Numbered from the stretch's first letter, positions 40,401 to 54,727 are shown. The stretch: DNA of 64,000 bases from Archilochus colubris (GCA_023079485.1 CM041083.1:174461480-174525479), one strand, 5' to 3'. Notes: a model not told the origin generated them from the sequence alone. A program made the numbers and translations.

Positions 40401-42859
40401 TTCAGAAACAGGCCCTGTGATCTGTCTGGCTTGGCTCTTTCTTATCCTTTTAAAGCCTTGAAGTCATTTATTTCCAAGGGATTTTGAATGCTTGCCGTGG
40501 CAGGCTGGAAGTTTGCCACTGTTGTTCTGCATCTGTATCTCGGAGGATTTGCTGAATGTTTTGGTTGAGTCAATTCCACTTCAAATACACTTCCAACTTT
40601 AAACGGTGATCCCAGCAGCAGATTCAATCAGCAGCAACATAAACAAAGAGCTCTCCTTCTTCTCTGCCTGGACTCCTGTGCCACAACTCCCGACATGCTC
40701 CCAGAGTATGAAGTGGCTGTGGATTTTCAATGACCTGGCTTATCGTCTTCTGTCAACTTAAACAAGAAAAAACTCCTTAATAAATCATGTAATTACAAGT
40801 TACATAGAGATACGAGTCTAAAACCTGTTGGATTAGAAAGTTCTACCTATCACTTGCTTCCCTTGAAGCAAAAAAAATTACCCCTGGCATCCCCCCTGCT
40901 CCCCCACCTTGTCTTTTGTAATTTCTATTGCTGAATGACTTTATAGCAGGCCATGAGCTCCCTTCCACATTAATCAGCACAAATTTTCACTCACAAATGA
41001 ATCAACTTTTTATCACGTAGGGTTCTGACTGCTGTGCTGCTTTTCTCTGGAAATGACTTGGTTGTTGGTTAGCAGTTGGTTATTTATAAGAAAATAAAGA
41101 ATTTTTTTCCTGCATACTTTGCCTTTCTGTTATCCTTCAATGGACTCTGCTAGAGTAGAAGTATGTTGAAAAATGGCCAGTGCAACAGGAAAACTATCAA
41201 TGGTTTATTAAAGAACACTTCCATAAAGTATTTTGATCTTAGAATGAGTTCCTATTTTTATGAACTTTGCTTCATTTGAAAAATAACTTTTGGTGGCCTT
41301 ACAGTAAAAGATAGATTTCTACATTTTGCATTTTATTTCTTGCAGAGAGTGCTGGTTGTCTAAGAAAATAATTTGAGATCAAAATATACCTCTTACTTTC
41401 TGGGCAAACATTTCTGCGAGCAATGATGATTACAGTTAAGGCAGTTCCCACAAACTCCTTCTTTTTATTTGATATATGTATTTTAGACATGACCCACTGT
41501 GCTTTGCAGAAGGCAGCTCTACCTTTGCAGGGAGGCAGGGCCACATTCTGCCTTTATGATGGAGTAAGTGTGGGACCAGGAGCTGCCTTAAGGCTTGCAA
41601 TGTGACATGGAGTCAGTGCAACCCTGACTGAGATCCCTTGTGAAGAACAGTCTGGTGAGAGACTTCCCAGGATGAGAAAACACGAGACCTCCTTTACCTT
41701 CTTCATCCTACTAATGGGACATAATACCCAACTGCTTTCACTGTGCTTATCACCATACTGAGTGCCTATCGAAATTATGCTTGTCTCTTTTTCTTTTTTT
41801 CCCCACAAACTCAGCAAAGAGCAGATTAATGGCATTTTCTGTTCCTCCAGCTTTTCCTCCTACTCATTCATTTGCTTTGGACAGCAATAAACTCAGCAAT
41901 TACAGCAGCTGACGGCTTCCAAACAGCCTTTTTTGGCCAACAAAAAAGGCATTCTTCAGTTCTTCAAACCTGTACCCTACTGCCCAGCCCACAGTCTGAA
42001 CAAAGTCTGCACCTCCCAACAGCAAGGAAGGCAAACGTACTAAAACAGGGGCTTGCAAACACTCTTCCTTTCCTCCCTTACCAAAAGTAAACACTGAACT
42101 GGTTTGCAGAGCTGGCTGAGGACAGGAAACCGTTTCCTCCCTCAGAAAAGAGCTTCCCCTCCCTTTGCTGGGGACAGCACCTCCACTGTGCTCCATTTTG
42201 AAGCAATAGTCCTGGAAAAGGCTGCCAAACAATGAGGCCATGGGGGCATAGAGTGACTTGGGGGAACCTTACCTCCTTATACAGGGGGTATTTTATGTTG
42301 TACTGAGGGTACTTTATCCCCAGCCTCAGTTTTTAGAGCATCATTCTTGGTAATGTTCTGAGGAGGGAGAGAGGAAATACATTATAATAAGCCAAGGCTA
42401 CTTTATTTGCCTGAGTAAACTAGGGTTTTGACTGGCTTATGTTTTATTGCAGTGTACAGATTCTGTGAATGGTTATTACCCTTCTTAGGTGAATCAGTGC
42501 CAGAAACCATAAAAACTGAGGTCTGCAATAAGCATAGGCAATGATGAGCATGGACCAAAGTCAGCTGGATCTCACCATTAGGGGCAAGCAGATCTGCAAT
42601 GGCCACCAGCCCTTAATCCTTTTCCAGACCTAAGGGGAAAATGGAGCTTTCCTTTCACAATAAATTATATGTCTGTCTAGGACCTTCCCGGATTTATAAA
42701 GCCAGATTCTGACCTCTGTTGGCTCCAGTGTCAGCACTTCATATCTATCTAAGGACATGGCACAGTCCACCTTTCAATGAGTCTCCTTCCCTGTTTATTG
42801 ACAGGCAATGTTTTGAATGTAAGGTGAAGCTGCCAGAGTGAAGTCCTTAACAAACATTT

Positions 42860-43300
42860 CTTCTTGTTTTTGTTTCCCTTAATTAAGGCCAAACCTGTTA
42901 AATATCTTTCACCCTACAAATTTATATAGTTTTGCCTCCTGGGTGGGAACTTGTGGGACTCTTAGCTCCTGCATCTGAGTCACAGTTGGAGTATCTTGAC
43001 AAGCAGGTCTGTTCATTTACTACAGCTTTTTATGAAGGACTAATTTGGGGAATCCCTGTTGGCACTCATTAACAGGGGTTGTCCTGCAGACTGCAGTCCC
43101 TTTGTTTCTGCAAAAATTCCTCAGGACAGATGAGAGGTGTGCCTTCTGCAGTTAAAAATAATTAAATAAAATAGTGTTGCCAATTAAGAAAGCCAGCAAG
43201 GCCTTCGACCTTTAGAATAAGCACTGCCAAAAATAAAATAAAGTGTCAGGGCATTGGGAGAATTAAGTGTATTATTGAGTCTTGTGGGAAGAAAGCCAGT
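42860..43300. promoter_or_regulatory. Candidate conserved non-coding element
   Basis: A single-copy AT-rich stretch with TTAATTAAGG, CCAATTAAG, AATAATTAAATAAA and forkhead-like AACAAACA motifs. Homeobox-type cores are clustered. The call rests on texture and motifs alone. Confidence 0.18.
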
Positions 43301-44420
43301 GTCTTAAACAGAGGGCACTGGAGTCTCTTGTTGATTGCAAATGATGCTGCAATTCAAATCATGAGCTGATGTTTCAGGCTATTCTGTTTGCCTCTTGCCA
43401 CTCCAGGGATCTCTCTGTGCTTACTTAATCAAGAGAAGGAATCAGGTCCCCCAGAGATTGGCCCGAGCAGCCAAGCCAGATGCCTGCCCCCAGATTCCTG
43501 AGTAGCTGAAATCTGCTGAGCAACAGGAACAGAGAAAATCCTGGGGAATGCCATACCTTATGATTGTAGGGGACTGCTTTTTAAGACAACCCTCTGTAGG
43601 CTGGATGGAAAGCAGACTAATAATTGCAAAAGGAGTATACCAGGGCATTTTTTCTTTCCAATCATTTCCCTCCTTCCCCTCTTTCTGCCTCTCAGAATAT
43701 TTTGGGGGTGATGCAGTGTCTCTACTCCATTTCTTGTACAGGCAGAATGAAGGATTTGCTATTTTAAGAGCATGGACAAATTTCAGCCCCTGTCTAGTTC
43801 TACATTATACATGGTGAGGATTAGCTATCATTCTCTGTGTTTATACCTGGCCATGAAATGCAACATTAGCTGATGTATGTTCCCTTGCCATCCTATGGCT
43901 GATAGCTGATGTTCCAAGAGTACACGAAGAACCAAATAGAATATAAATCCCCTCTTCTTCCTAAACAGCTATACAAAGTACTGTAACTCTTCTGTAAGAA
44001 AGGAATTTTCATTTCATCTATGTGTGACAGTTGGTCTATTAAATAGTCAGAATGCTTAGAGTTTTAGATAGGAGTGTAGTTTGATCTCTGTGGACAATTA
44101 TATTAGAGTATAAATTACTTTAAACAAATGAATTACCAGCTGAATTGGAAGGAGAATATACCTGAGGCCAAATGTCTCCATAAACCACGTCATCTCCCTG
44201 TCTCTGCAGCTGACCACTCTGCACTGCAGTGCTCATTATAAGCAGAAGAGAGGTCCTGGATTTTACTTTTAAACCACCAGCAACCATTTTGCTATAACAC
44301 TGAGCCATTTATATATTCTAAGCCTTTCCACATTGAGAACAATACTGTGAAGAATAAAAAGAGCAATTGCCATGACTCTTCTTGGAGGGGGGTGCGTATT
44401 AATGGCCCATTGGCCCTAAG

Positions 44421-44431
44421 GGTTCAATCCC
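44421..44431 (+). other. Isolated tRNA B-box-like motif (not a tRNA)
   Basis: GGTTCAATCCC fits the RNA polymerase III B-box consensus. An A-box-like TGGCCCATTGG lies only 8 bp upstream, far too close for a tRNA, and no cloverleaf can be drawn. It could be a remnant of a tRNA-derived SINE or, more likely, chance. Confidence 0.15.
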
Positions 44432-45512
44432 AGCTGGAGTTAAGGGGTTCAGTCCTTGGGTAGTGCTCTGCTTTGCACAGAGCCATGTGGCAAGGGCAGA
44501 GGCAGAGGCTGGAGCTGAGATCAGGAATTCATGGCTCTCCAAACATATTTCCTTCCACCCTGACCTTGAAAATTTGGAATTCCAAATCCATCTCCTCATA
44601 TGCATTATTTAATAAGAACCTTTTCTTAAATATTGAAGAACCCAGACACCTCGCATTTCTTCTCTCTATTGTACTGTGTCTCTCAGTCTCACTCAGGAGT
44701 TAAGCCTATTTAAGTTTCCTATAATGATGCATATTGTAAAAGTTTATTACAACAGAATTTAATGGCTGGGAAGCAAAAGTCTGCAGGCTGAAGCATTATA
44801 TCAAAGGTAACCTTTTAATAGAAAATTTTGCAGACATGGTAAATTTAATCCGACTCAACAATTTTACTCTTCATGGTGCCTTTTCTCATATCTCTGGGAG
44901 GTGGGGATGTGTGCTGAATCAATATCTGCAGGTAGCCCTGCCTCGCTCCAGTCTAAAAAGCTCCATTCAGTTGCTTTAAGACAGGTGTTTGGCATCATTT
45001 GAGTTGCCCAAAGAATTCTTACCTGGCCTCCAGCTGCCACTCCAGAATTGTACAGGTTTCCTGTAGATCTGTTGTCACACATGCCAGGCTTGTGCAGACG
45101 TCTGAGACACCCTAGGGAATTTCAGATGGCACCAAATGTTCATGTTTAGGCAACTGACTCAAGCTTTAATTAACTGGAGTCCCAGATGCTGGGCGAGTAA
45201 ACCTACATGAGGGAAATCTGAAGTTTGTTGTAGGCAGTATGAATATAGCCCTTAGGTTTTTATGAAGGAAGAACAACTGATTTTTTTTGTCACTGTAGGC
45301 TAACCCATTTAGCTAATAAGAGCACTTTGAACATCTCTTGGATGCTCTCGTTAATTAGATGTGAACTCAGAGGAAGGCAAAAACACAGGCTTAAATGAAA
45401 GCTTCAAAAATGCACTGTCTACTTTTCCCTTCCATTCCCCTAGCATGTATAGCTAGGTGCTTGGGATACAAGCCCAAGGACTGAGAAAAGGCTTGTCTGG
45501 AAATCAGGATTT

Positions 45513-46195
45513 AGAATCATAGAATCATCATGGTTGGAAAGGACTTTCAAGGTCATCGAGTCCAACCATCAGTCCCACACCACCTCAACCACTAAATCAT
45601 CTCCTGAAGCACCTCATCTACCCTTTATTTTGAATACCTACAGGGATGGTGACTCCACCGCTTCCCTGGGCAACCTGTTCCAACGCTTCACCACTCTTTT
45701 GGTGAAGAATTTTTTCCTAATATCTCATCTGAACCTCCCGTGGTGCAACTTGAACCCATTACCTCTTGTCCTATTGCTGGTCACTGGGGAGAAGAGGCCA
45801 ACACCTACTTGACTACAGTCTCCTTTCTGGTAACTGTAGAGATCAGTAAGGTCTCCCTTCAGCCTCCTCTTTTCCAGGCTCAACAGCCCCAGCTCCTTCA
45901 GTTTCTCCTCATAAGACCTGTTCTCCAGACCCCTAATCATCCTTGTTGCCCTTCTCTGCACCCTCTCCAACATCTCAATGTCCTTCCTATACCATGGTGC
46001 CCAAAACTGTGCACAAAACACAGCACTTAAGTTCGGCCTCCCCAAGGCTGAGTACAAGGGTAAGATCACACCTCCCTGGCTGCCCTGCTAGTCACACTGT
46101 GCCTGATACAGGAAGGATGGTGTTTGCCCTCGTGGCAACCTGGACACACTGTTGGTTCATGTTCAGCACCCCCAGGTACATCTCTGCTTTTCTCT
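45513..46195 (-). mobile_element. CR1 LINE, 5'-truncated 3' fragment, inverted (copy C)
   Basis: The reverse complement of a CR1 end: the element's 3' terminal repeat is at 45513-45528 (AGAATCATAGAATCAT) and its body extends to about 46195. The minus-strand frame 45725-46069 encodes [45 protein letters not shown] and [13 protein letters not shown], all CR1 reverse-transcriptase C-terminus. Upstream of that frame the element continues for about 120 bp with an apparent internal deletion. It is the only clear CR1 here opposed to LHFPL6. It is inactive. Confidence 0.93.
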
Positions 46196-49100
46196 TGCTT
46201 TTCTAATCAATTCCTGGATGTCCCTTATGAAATCTCTTAACTCTGTTCTTCAGCTTCCCTTTCCATAGCTGTCATGCCACTGACACTCCTCAGGAGATTT
46301 GATAGGTTATGGAAAAGACTGGGAGATAATTTGATTTTGGGGAGGCCTCTCTCACACCCTGAAGAGGCACTTTGTTAACTATACTGGGACGTTTTGTAGA
46401 AGAAGTAGATCCTGTATGTATTTTCCCAGCTTCATGTGGATTTATGATATTCTCCTCTAGTATGAAAATACTGCATTCTGTTATTCTGAGAAATGTAGCA
46501 CAGCATCTGGCTGTGTACGTAAAACCAGCAGAGAAACGCTGGAACTCTCTGAGATAGGATTGTTACTGATCCCCATCACAGTTGTCATAAAGCTTGATCT
46601 AGCATATATAATAATCCGACATAGATCTAGAGGAGTCCTTGCTCATCTTGAATAAGAATTTCATTTTCTCTGCTGCTTCTACAGTGGTTCAATCCTTTAC
46701 TACTTCTGTCTCCTCCTGATTACCTAGGAAACCTATTGTGTTCCTTCCATTACTCAGAAACTCTTCCAACAGGAGCTGTCATGATCTATAGTGCACATTT
46801 TGAGCTTCAAGAGACAAATCACCTGGAGAGTGAGCCCATGATTTCCCATGGCCAAGTGAATGCAAATTATCCCGTCCTAGAGCAATCATTTCTTCCATCA
46901 AAAAGGACGTTGACTTCCACCACTGTCAGGAATACTCACTCTTAATGTAGAGCCAAGCTCAGCTTTGACACAACATTTGACCTCACCTCCTTATGTGAGA
47001 TGTACACAACTTTCTGTAGGGATGAAGCTAAGACTCTCACAGGCTGTCTAATAGGATTCTACAAAAATTATTCTAAAATTGGCAGACTATTTTAGGGAAC
47101 GAAAATACCCTTTTTAAAATCAATTTGAACCATTTTGCATCATGCTGCGAGACTTATGTCAATCTCAGTGCAGAGAGATTATTGAAAAATCCACTGAAAA
47201 GTGTTGTTTTCTCTTATATTTTCTAAATGTTTCTAGTAATACGTGCTGGAGGTGAGTTGGAACAACACTGTGTAGGTGTCATTAGTTTCAAAGCAGAAAT
47301 CCCCTATTAAGAGCTTTAAAACCCTTCTAAGTGTAATGTTCTCTGAACTCTTGGTTTCCTTGCTGTGTTAGAAGATAGCTTTCACAGCTAATTCTCCTTT
47401 AAATGGAAAGAAGGCCATTTCCAGCCTAAAGGGCAGCTCCTACATATATGTTTAATTTAGTTTAATGACTTCAATGTCAATGATCAATTTTAGATACTTG
47501 TATTAATGTTCTTAATTGCTTCCTGTGAGTGGAAATCTTACCCTCATATGGAAATGCCTACATTTGATTCCAGCAAAAGCCTGCAGGAAGACTTTTTTCA
47601 GACTTAGCAGTGTGCATCTTTGTAGCATGAGGGCAAAAGAAGGACTGGATCAGGTTAGATAGCTGGAAAGGAAGGAGCAAGTAGGAGGCATAGACCAGTG
47701 AGGTATACAGCAGCATAGTGTGCATACATCCATGTTCTGGGTATCCAGAGCATCCTACCTCAGATTCCTAGGTGCTGCTAACAGCAATAATTGACACCAG
47801 CATTGAGATGGGAGGCTATGAAGGGCATCTAACGAAGCTTTCTTGGGGCATAACTCATTTGTCAAAAAAAGATATAAAAAGTATCATTTTTGTATAGGGA
47901 ACTCATTACACAGAATGAAAGGCAATGGATTGATAGTCACCTCCTACAGTGCAGTCATCTTTTGTCTTTATGATGTATTGGCATGCCATTATCATAGGCT
48001 ATTGTAACAGAGGGGATATTCAGAGAGTGGCTGGGGCTCAATTGAGCTACTGGAGAGCTTCATTTGATGTGCAAATGAAAGGCCCTGTTCAATAGGGTAC
48101 ACATGTCCCAAATGTGTATACATGAAACTCCACTTAATTTCTGCCTGTGCAGAACACAGTGTATCAGATAAGGACAGAGACCCCTTGAGGAACTGCTTAT
48201 CTTAATGCCACTAACAGGGGTAAATTGAGTTTTCAGTCTTGAACAGCTTCTCATTCAAACAGCTTGACACGTGCTGTAGCCCTGATTAGGGAATGAACTC
48301 ATGATCCAATGGTTGAAAGGTATCATACTTACCAAGAGTGAGCATGAAGAAGCTTTCAGGCATATCCCAAATGCCCGTACTTCTGGAAACAAAGCTTTTA
48401 GCAAAAAATCTAAAAAAAATATTCCTTGATAATCTTTTGTTCCCAAGCATGTGTTAAAAATCTCTTTGCACTTGCCCAGCTTTGTGGAGGAAAGAGAAGG
48501 GAAAGGGGCTGCATCTCACTAAAAGAAATACAAATATCAAATCTGTGTCTATTTTATGCCAAACTGTGAAACCCAGAGAAGCTGCAGCTGTTTTCAAAGA
48601 TGTCTCATACCTGCTGAAGAGCCATTCAGAACATCCTATAACTAAGTCAGGGTGACAGATTTTGTTTCCAGCAAAAAGCATAATACTTGAGATGATATAT
48701 CTTGAACTCCAGTATAACATCAATGGTTCTAAGCAGAGCGAGTTACTACAAAGGGAAGAATCATATTATGCCATTCGAAGGAACAGCTGTATGTGAAACC
48801 AAGATAATTCAGCTTATGCATTGTGCTTCTGTTTAAACCAGAGGAAAGAAAGGAAACCTTTGATTTTGGCTGAGCTACTTGAAAAATAAAGGACTAGCAA
48901 GTCTCAATAGAAGTGAAGGAATCTGGCCCCACAACATTCAACTAAATTAAGCAAATCTTTCTCCTGTGAATACAGGAACTAAAAGAATCTGTTCTTGAAA
49001 ACATCTGTTTTTCTGTACTCAGAGGCTATGTTATATAATTTCCTAGCACTAGGCAGATCAAATTCCAGTATATTAAAGGACCCTTGAAACAGTAGAAACA

Positions 49101-49754
49101 TGTGAAGCAAAATATTTGAAGTTAGATCCTGGAGGTTCAAGACTAATTGGTGGATCATCAAATGGCCAAAAGGCAACCTGCATATAAATGCTCAAATTTG
49201 CACTTTAGTTTGTCATCATCATATAAATTGATTCTTCTGTGCTGTGTGACTAATACTTACAGGCAAGCCTTACCAGTGGAACAGAGGTTATAATAAAATC
49301 TTTTGTCTTCCCAGGTAAGATAAGGCTCAGGCACAAATCTACAGTGCTCTCACTGCTCTGTACTAACTTTCCACACAGTCTCTTTCCTGGTGGGATGTAT
49401 TGCAGATGCAAAAATAAATATCTTGTTTAGTACAGACTCCCTTGACAGCCAAAGAGGACAAATGGGCACCTCCATGATAGGAGAGAGGAGATAATTGCCC
49501 TGTGATGCTGCACATGTTCATCCCTACATAGGGGGCCTACAGAGGCAAAACTTATTGCTAGCTAAGTGTAGGAGAAATGAATTTCACCTTCTGGAAAAGG
49601 CAGCCTTTTCTACACTGCATCTAAGAAAACTATTTCACACCAAAGGTTTTTCAGATGTGCATAGTCTAGGGGCCACATTTAACTAATGGAAGGATTATTC
49701 TGGATTTGCATAGGAGTAACTCAAAAGAGCTACTTGGCCTGTAATAGCCAAAGG

Positions 49755-49815
49755 TTACTTATTATACTAATTATAGATTATTTATATATAATTATTATTA
49801 TTTACTTATTATAAA
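49755..49815. repeat. AT-only low-complexity tract
   Basis: Dominated by TTATTA, TATATAATTATT and similar units; simple sequence, likely length-variable. Confidence 0.75.
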
Positions 49816-51639
49816 GATAAAATTCTGGCATCCACAGAGATGCAGTCTGAAAATTAGACAGATTTATATAAAAACCTCCAATAAAATAAAAGGTAAAGTG
49901 CATATTATTTTACTAGGGTCGTGACAGAAAAAAATATACAAGTTATACAAGGGAATAAAACTGTGACATGGAGGAATCCTGGGAAAAGATGTCTTTTATT
50001 TTATAGATGCAGTCACCTAACATGAATAAATCTGGCTTCCTAGGCAAGGGTCAGTCTTCATTCATCCCACCCTCACATAGGTGATGAAATGATTTCCCAA
50101 GGGAACACATTGCAAATGACAGCAGAAAAACACAGAAAAAAAATCATTATAATGTGCACCCACTGCACTAGCACTATTTTGCTCTATGATTTAACCCATT
50201 CCTGTACACCTGTCTGTAAGCCATGCTTCTTTAAGAACTCCTACTCTCTCTTTTCTCCTTAAGGATAAAGACCAAGGCAAAAGCAGCAGGTACAGCGGAC
50301 CCAATTGCTTTTGTTTTGAGCCACATCTCAAGGTTTTGTTGTAAGATGTGAGGGTTATACTGCAGGGCTGACTGCCTTTTATTTAATTAATTTCTTGAAA
50401 TTCTTCTTTCTTTTTTCCTTCCTCCCTCACAGCTGTGATCACTAGTAGGCAGGAGGGAAAAAGCAGCGTAGTGCAGAAAGGCCCCATTGTGCTCATTCTT
50501 CTGGGGACATGTGTTAGTTCTCCAGTGAGTACTGGAGCTTGCTGTTTCAAGTCAGGCTTCATCGTGGCATGCTGAGTGAGTATTCTTATCCACTACCCAG
50601 GACATGCCTGGAGTCAGCTGGAATGCAAAATATGCTTTTCAGGGGTTGCAAGATGACTGTGTCAACACTGCAGGGTTTATGATTTAGCTCTCCAGTTAAT
50701 GTTATTTGGTGAAAAATCTCCAGTCCTTTCCCCACAACGATTTGGTGGTGATTTCTGGGGAAGTAATTGTTTTCCATGTTAAACACTTCTGCTCCATACT
50801 AAGCTGATAGCACATGTCACAAGAGACAGATTCAAAGCTTCCTAGATGTAGTTTTTTTTTTACTGGACCACCTGGGCCTCTGACAGATGAAGACACTGTG
50901 GTTTCATATTCTGTTTTCAAAAGATTTCCCTTCCTCTCTTATTACTCATGTCTATTTATTACCTGTCCTCATAATTATATCTGGCACTTGATAGAGATGG
51001 AAGATGAGTGGCCAGATGTTGCAATCTCCCTTTTGCCTTCCTGGTCTATTTTCAATTGCACTTGCCCTGGCACTCATTTGACACAGCAAAAAATGACCAC
51101 ACCACTGAGCGTGGTAGGAATCTGCTCTCTGAAGTCTGTACGCTCATGGGGTGATGTAGGAAAGTACAAAGCCCCTGCTACAGCCTTTGCAGACAGTGAG
51201 ACCTTTGGGTACCCATTTCCTTGCCTTCCCCCTCCTCCTCTATCCACACAACCTCCAGTGTAGCAGCGTGGGACTGGGTGAGTGGATGGAGATTCAGTTT
51301 TCAGGGACATGGTTAGGGGGTACTGAGCTGGCCCTTGAGGGTTGGGTGGTGGTTGGACAGCTGAAAGCTCCATCTTGAGGGCTCTTGCCTTGAAATTGTT
51401 GCCATTAATTAACTCCACCCCACATTAAGGTTCTGCCTGTGCTCTCAGAAGTTTTATGGCCTCTGTGTAACGTGGTTTCCAAAAGTGCTGATTATGCTCA
51501 GTTTATCAACTCCTTCTCGCAAGTTGGTGGGTCACTGGCCACATTTTCTCACACTTCTCCAGCCTCTGTTTGCACCTGCCAGAAGATCTGAATTATGATA
51601 TGGATTTGGGAAAATGCTGTTTGCAAAGCAAAAGTTACT

Positions 51640-52560
51640 CACCTAGCAGTGAAATATTATGCTTGGCTGCGGCGGTCTTTGATCTTTTGTTCTGAGGTTT
51701 TAAGACTTGTGCAGACAGTCTCCAGCAGATTGGTAGCCAGAGCCTTTTGTAAGTAATCTCGTTAAAAGCCAAGTCACTTTGGCTACCTCAAGGTCTGAAG
51801 GTTCTTCGTTTATAAATTAGATGATTTTCTGGGAAGTGGATTCACAGTTTAATCTGCATTTGAGCATCCACCTTGCAAATCCATTTAAGCAGCTTGAATT
51901 ATTTGGCATGGCAGCAGAACCCTAATTTGCAAGTTAGCTTTCCCAAGGAAGATTTTCACTCATGCAAATTTGGGTTTTGAATACTGCCATCAGAAAAGGC
52001 AGAACAAAGAAGGAACCCAACCGCCTAAACAGAGATTCCTCATTACACCTGGTCTGCTTTGTTTTTCAAATTGTGAATGAACTGCTGAACACTTCCATAC
52101 TTGTAGCCACCTATTGTATAATGAATATACTATAATTCATTTAGAAAAATGAAAATACTAGAGGGCCCCAGGCAGCCAATTAAACTTCCCAAGTTCAGAT
52201 AATGCCTCAAGAAGATGTATTTTTATACCTGCTGACAAATTATTCCCACTCTTTTTTCTTCCTGAATACAATTCGAGGACAGTTCAGTGTGGAGTAACTT
52301 TCCATTGCTTTACTCTGATGTCTTACTATTTCATGAGCTAAAATACTGTAATTCACAAAGAAATGGACCAATGAGACAGGTACCCAGGCAGGTGCATTAT
52401 TCTTCTGCAGTCAGCTGCCTCATGAATCACTGCCCTTATAACAATTTTAATTAACTTTCTATATTTCCTATCAGCAGTTCAAAACAAACGGCTGTTTCAG
52501 AGGGAGTTATTGACTTTGTGGACCCCTTACAAACAGCAGTATGCATATGGAAGAAGAAAG
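51640..52560. promoter_or_regulatory. Candidate conserved non-coding block
   Basis: Nearly 1 kb of non-repetitive sequence with TCF/LEF-like CTTTGATC (51677-51684), a perfect octamer ATGCAAAT (51962-51969) and TTTTAATTAACTTT near 52445. The texture resembles known vertebrate conserved elements. No alignment was available, so this is an impression supported by motifs. Confidence 0.22.
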
Positions 52561-54727
52561 AGTTTAGAGAAACTGCTTTTAGAAGCGTTGTGCCACTAGA
52601 ACTGCCTCTTTCACAGCTCTCTTTCATTGTCCAGCTTCTGCTTATGCAGCTTTTCTAATTTACCTTGGCAATTGACACTCGTCATGTTTCCAGCAACAAA
52701 ATCTGTAGTGACACGGTGACTTAACATCTCAGTATTTGCTGGGAAAGCAGAGAGAATAATTCTGTGCATTGCTGTCTGACCCTTGCTATGTGTTGCATCT
52801 GTTCTGGCTGAGTGCTGAAAGAAGTGTTAGTTCCTATCATGCCATCTGCCTGAAATTGTCATGGTCTTTCAAAGCCACAGGCACATTATGCATCATTCCG
52901 TACAATTTCTGCATTTAATTAGGACTGGGACAATATTTTGCATCCTGTATCCTGACTGTAGGGTAGCAGGTAGTGCTAGAAGGTGTGCAGCCTCTTGCCT
53001 GCCCTATGGATAGGTGGGCAGCAAGTCCTTTTGATGTTTTTCAGGAGGGAGAGAGGCTCCAAGTCCATCCTGCACACACATTGGAGACACATTGGAGGAG
53101 CACAGATGGACAGGCAGCATGTGTGGGAGATCTGAAGCCAGCCCCTGCAACCTGGCAGCTCCACACCACCACTGGTCCTGTCCTACACCTTTGAGATTTG
53201 TTTCATAAACTCAGGGAAGGGAATTAGCCCGTTTATCTCTGCTCTGGGAACGCAGTCCCAGGGCTTAGGTTGGAGTGGAGGATGAGAGGAGGAGGAATCC
53301 CTCTGCTTCAAAATCCATCCTTAACCACTGCCTGCCTCCTGCACAGCTTCCACCCCCACGGCTGGCATGGGCTTCAAATGAGGGTGATGGTTGAAACTTC
53401 CAAACTTATATCTGCATTCATCCCCATCCTTGCAAACAAGAAGCCCTGGGGAGAGCACCTCCCATGGTGATGGCAGCGGTGAGGTGTGGGGATTCTCAGC
53501 ATGGGAGGGGAGCCAGCAGCCATGTCTCTTCACTACCACCACTGCAGCTGCTTTGGAAGCTCACAGCTTCTAGGATGACTCTTCAGTGAGGCCACCTTGA
53601 AGGAATTGCTGCTGGTAGGCAGAGAGAATTTTTTATTCACAATGGGAGAGTCTTCCCTTGGCACCAGGCACAATCACTAAGGCAGAGCTGCCATCAGCTT
53701 GGCAGGGCAAGTGAGCTCTGATCTGTCTTAGTTTGTCCCGTGATAAATCCCACTCATCTTCTCTCTTGCCTACCCTTTTAGGGTCTGATCTTGCTGGCAT
53801 CTGCTCTTCTAGGCAGCGTGGGCTGACCAGAGGAGGCAAGGGGATGCTGAAAAAAGTTATTGTAAACCCTCCCATTAGCACTCTCTCTGACTCACAAAAT
53901 CCCTGAGCTTCAACCTCTTCTTACAGGATAAAGAAATATTTGCTGCCTAGATATCTCTACATGTTTTCTATGAAGTGATACCAGTCTGTCAGTATTCTCT
54001 TTTGCTGAGCTGAACGAGCCCCAGATGAACCTTCACTCTCTGGGATTGCTGGGTGAGTCCCTGGCATTTCCCAGCAAAACAATTAATAGCTTATCAGCTC
54101 CCTTTTGACATTAAATGTTTCAAAAGGCATTTTTTTAAAAAAAAAATTATCCAAATGTATATAATTACATATAAATAAAAAATATCATATTTCTTCCAAA
54201 GGAAATAAAGTTGTGAAAGCAGCTGCATGTACTTTACAGGAGAAACTCTGAGAGAATGAATTCATATCCTGCAAGTTTGTAGACAGGGTTTGTATTGATT
54301 TTATCAGTTAGGTAACAAGAGCTTTGACATGGGCAAACACAGCTGTACACGTGTGAAATTAGTGAGAAAACTCTCAGAAGTCCAATAATGAACAAATGCG
54401 TGAGGTCACACTTGTACAGCTGAATTACCACAAAGTATGCTATAATTTATATTAAGTGTATTCCACTACTGAGTTAGGAAAAGAACAAAGGACATGTGGA
54501 GTTGTCTGGCTTCTTTCTGATGGGGAATGGGTGGGAGGCATCAGCCTTTGCTTTTCTGCAGGATGTGGGTCTAAGAAGTGCCCTTTGTGGTGGCTGTGGG
54601 TCTGCCTGGTTTGCTGTCACAGGGACCTCTGGGTATGGAGAAACTCAAATGTAGCCCTCATTCGGATGTACCAGAGTGGGCACCAACCTGCCCAGCACAT
54701 CACAGCATGGCTGCTGCTTTTGCTTCT

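Larger units (their letters stand above)
26495..45512 (+). other. LHFPL6: LHFPL6 intron 2, long CR1-free segment
   Basis: About 19 kb of mostly AT-rich intron without a recognised mobile element. Simple tracts include (TTTC)n at 26771-26788, T23 at 29829-29851, an A/G-only tract at 31699-31736 and a 34-bp-period duplication at 37361-37415. Several long AT-rich stretches with homeobox-like TAATTA cores could be regulatory. No exon of LHFPL6 or of another gene was recognised, and open frames are short and unsupported. Confidence 0.55.
46196..54727 (+). other. LHFPL6: LHFPL6 intron 2, segment between CR1 copies C and D
   Basis: Mostly AT-rich intron. It contains an ATT/TAT-rich low-complexity stretch at 49755-49815 and a candidate conserved block at 51640-52560. 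A slightly GC-richer part, 52950-53550, has small overlapping frames on both strands that resemble no family. No exon recognised. Confidence 0.55.

Noticed and set aside
44403..44431. tRNA-like A-box and B-box pair
   Set aside because: The boxes are 8 bp apart instead of about 30-40, and no acceptor or anticodon stems form, so it is not a tRNA gene.
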